A stretch of 5,713 nt of DNA from Rhodospirillales bacterium (GTDB taxonomy: Bacteria; Pseudomonadota; Alphaproteobacteria; Micavibrionales; UBA2020): NCBI GenBank assembly GCA_023266795.1, contig JAHFPI010000125.1:1-5713 (forward strand), read 5' to 3'. Shown here in pieces: positions 5,604-5,713 of the stretch. The notes under the pieces were generated by a model, which worked only from the letters and a program-made list of their open reading frames with translations, was not told the DNA's origin and made no database searches. The position numbers were made by a program, and so were the translations under genes. Each line of letters starts with the position of its first letter. The stretch's first letter is position 1.

Positions 5604-5713
5604 CTACCCGTGCCGGCATAAAGAATGCCCCTCGACCCAGCCGCTGTCGCCGTCTTCGTAATGCTCCTGCTTCCAGATGGGGGCCGCGTGTTTCAACTCC
5701 TCGATCAGGAACC
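5604..5713 (-). CDS. moaE: Molybdopterin synthase catalytic subunit MoaE, C-terminal fragment
   Basis: Only the last 35 or so codons are in view; the start lies past the right edge. The reading ends at TAG (5604-5606) and contains F-L-I-E-E-L-K, A-P-I-W-K-Q-E and W-V-E-G-H, the typical MoaE C-terminal pattern (L-K-x-R-A-P-F-W-K-R-E and W-V-E in E. coli). The two lysines of LK and WK match E. coli MoaE K119 and K126, which act in catalysis. MoaE pairs with thiocarboxylated MoaD to convert cyclic pyranopterin monophosphate to molybdopterin. It is tail to tail with moeB, 5 bases apart, placing two steps of the same sulfur-transfer pathway together. The short tail after W-V-E (G-H-S-L-C-R-H-G) is compact and intact. 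The fragment is short, but the motif match is distinctive. Confidence 0.85.
   Translation of the reverse strand, partial: FLIEELKHAAPIWKQEHYEDGDSGWVEGHSLCRHG

Noticed and set aside
5615..5629. GGCAT-AAAGA-ATGCC hairpin after moeB, considered as a terminator
   Set aside because: The stem is only five base pairs, no T-run follows on either strand, and it lies inside the moaE coding end.

Overview
The window reads as part of an anaerobic nitrate-respiration and molybdenum-cofactor locus from a proteobacterium. An alphaproteobacterium is my best guess, because paired NarK1/NarK2 transporters next to a divergently transcribed CRP/FNR-type regulator recall the Paracoccus narR-narK arrangement. That assignment rests on gene content and remembered family sequences, not on a search.

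Layout. On the minus strand, reading leftward from about 2240, are narK1 (928-2238, complete) and, 24 bases downstream, narK2 (1-903, cut by the window edge). Both are MFS nitrate/nitrite carriers. A 130-base divergent promoter region (2239-2368) separates narK1 from a plus-strand CRP/FNR-family regulator (2369-3133). That protein lacks the N-terminal FNR cysteine cluster but carries an unusual five-cysteine C-terminal tail. A second promoter region (3134-3269) follows. It precedes a two-gene plus-strand unit: a signal-peptide-bearing outer-membrane beta-barrel of the alginate-export type (3270-4502), then a MoeB/ThiF-rhodanese fusion protein (4519-5598). The right edge holds the C-terminal end of moaE on the minus strand (5604-5713), tail to tail with moeB and only 5 bases away.

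Regulation. Both promoter regions carry the same FNR/DNR-like dyad. The dyad plus flanks, 19 bases in all, is identical but in opposite orientation at 2321-2339 and 3180-3198. The regulator sits between the two sites, and its recognition helix has the E-x-x-S-R pattern expected for TTGA-type half-sites. The simplest model is that this protein, or a separate FNR/DNR protein, jointly controls the narK genes, the regulator itself and the porin-moeB unit.

How the genes fit together. The porin could pass small solutes across the outer membrane. NarK1 and NarK2 would bring nitrate in and export nitrite across the inner membrane. MoeB-rhodanese and MoaE would supply sulfur for molybdopterin, the cofactor of nitrate reductase. 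No nitrate reductase gene is visible; narGHJI could lie beyond the left edge, downstream of narK2. I saw no tRNA, rRNA, CRISPR array, insertion sequence or convincing intrinsic terminator.
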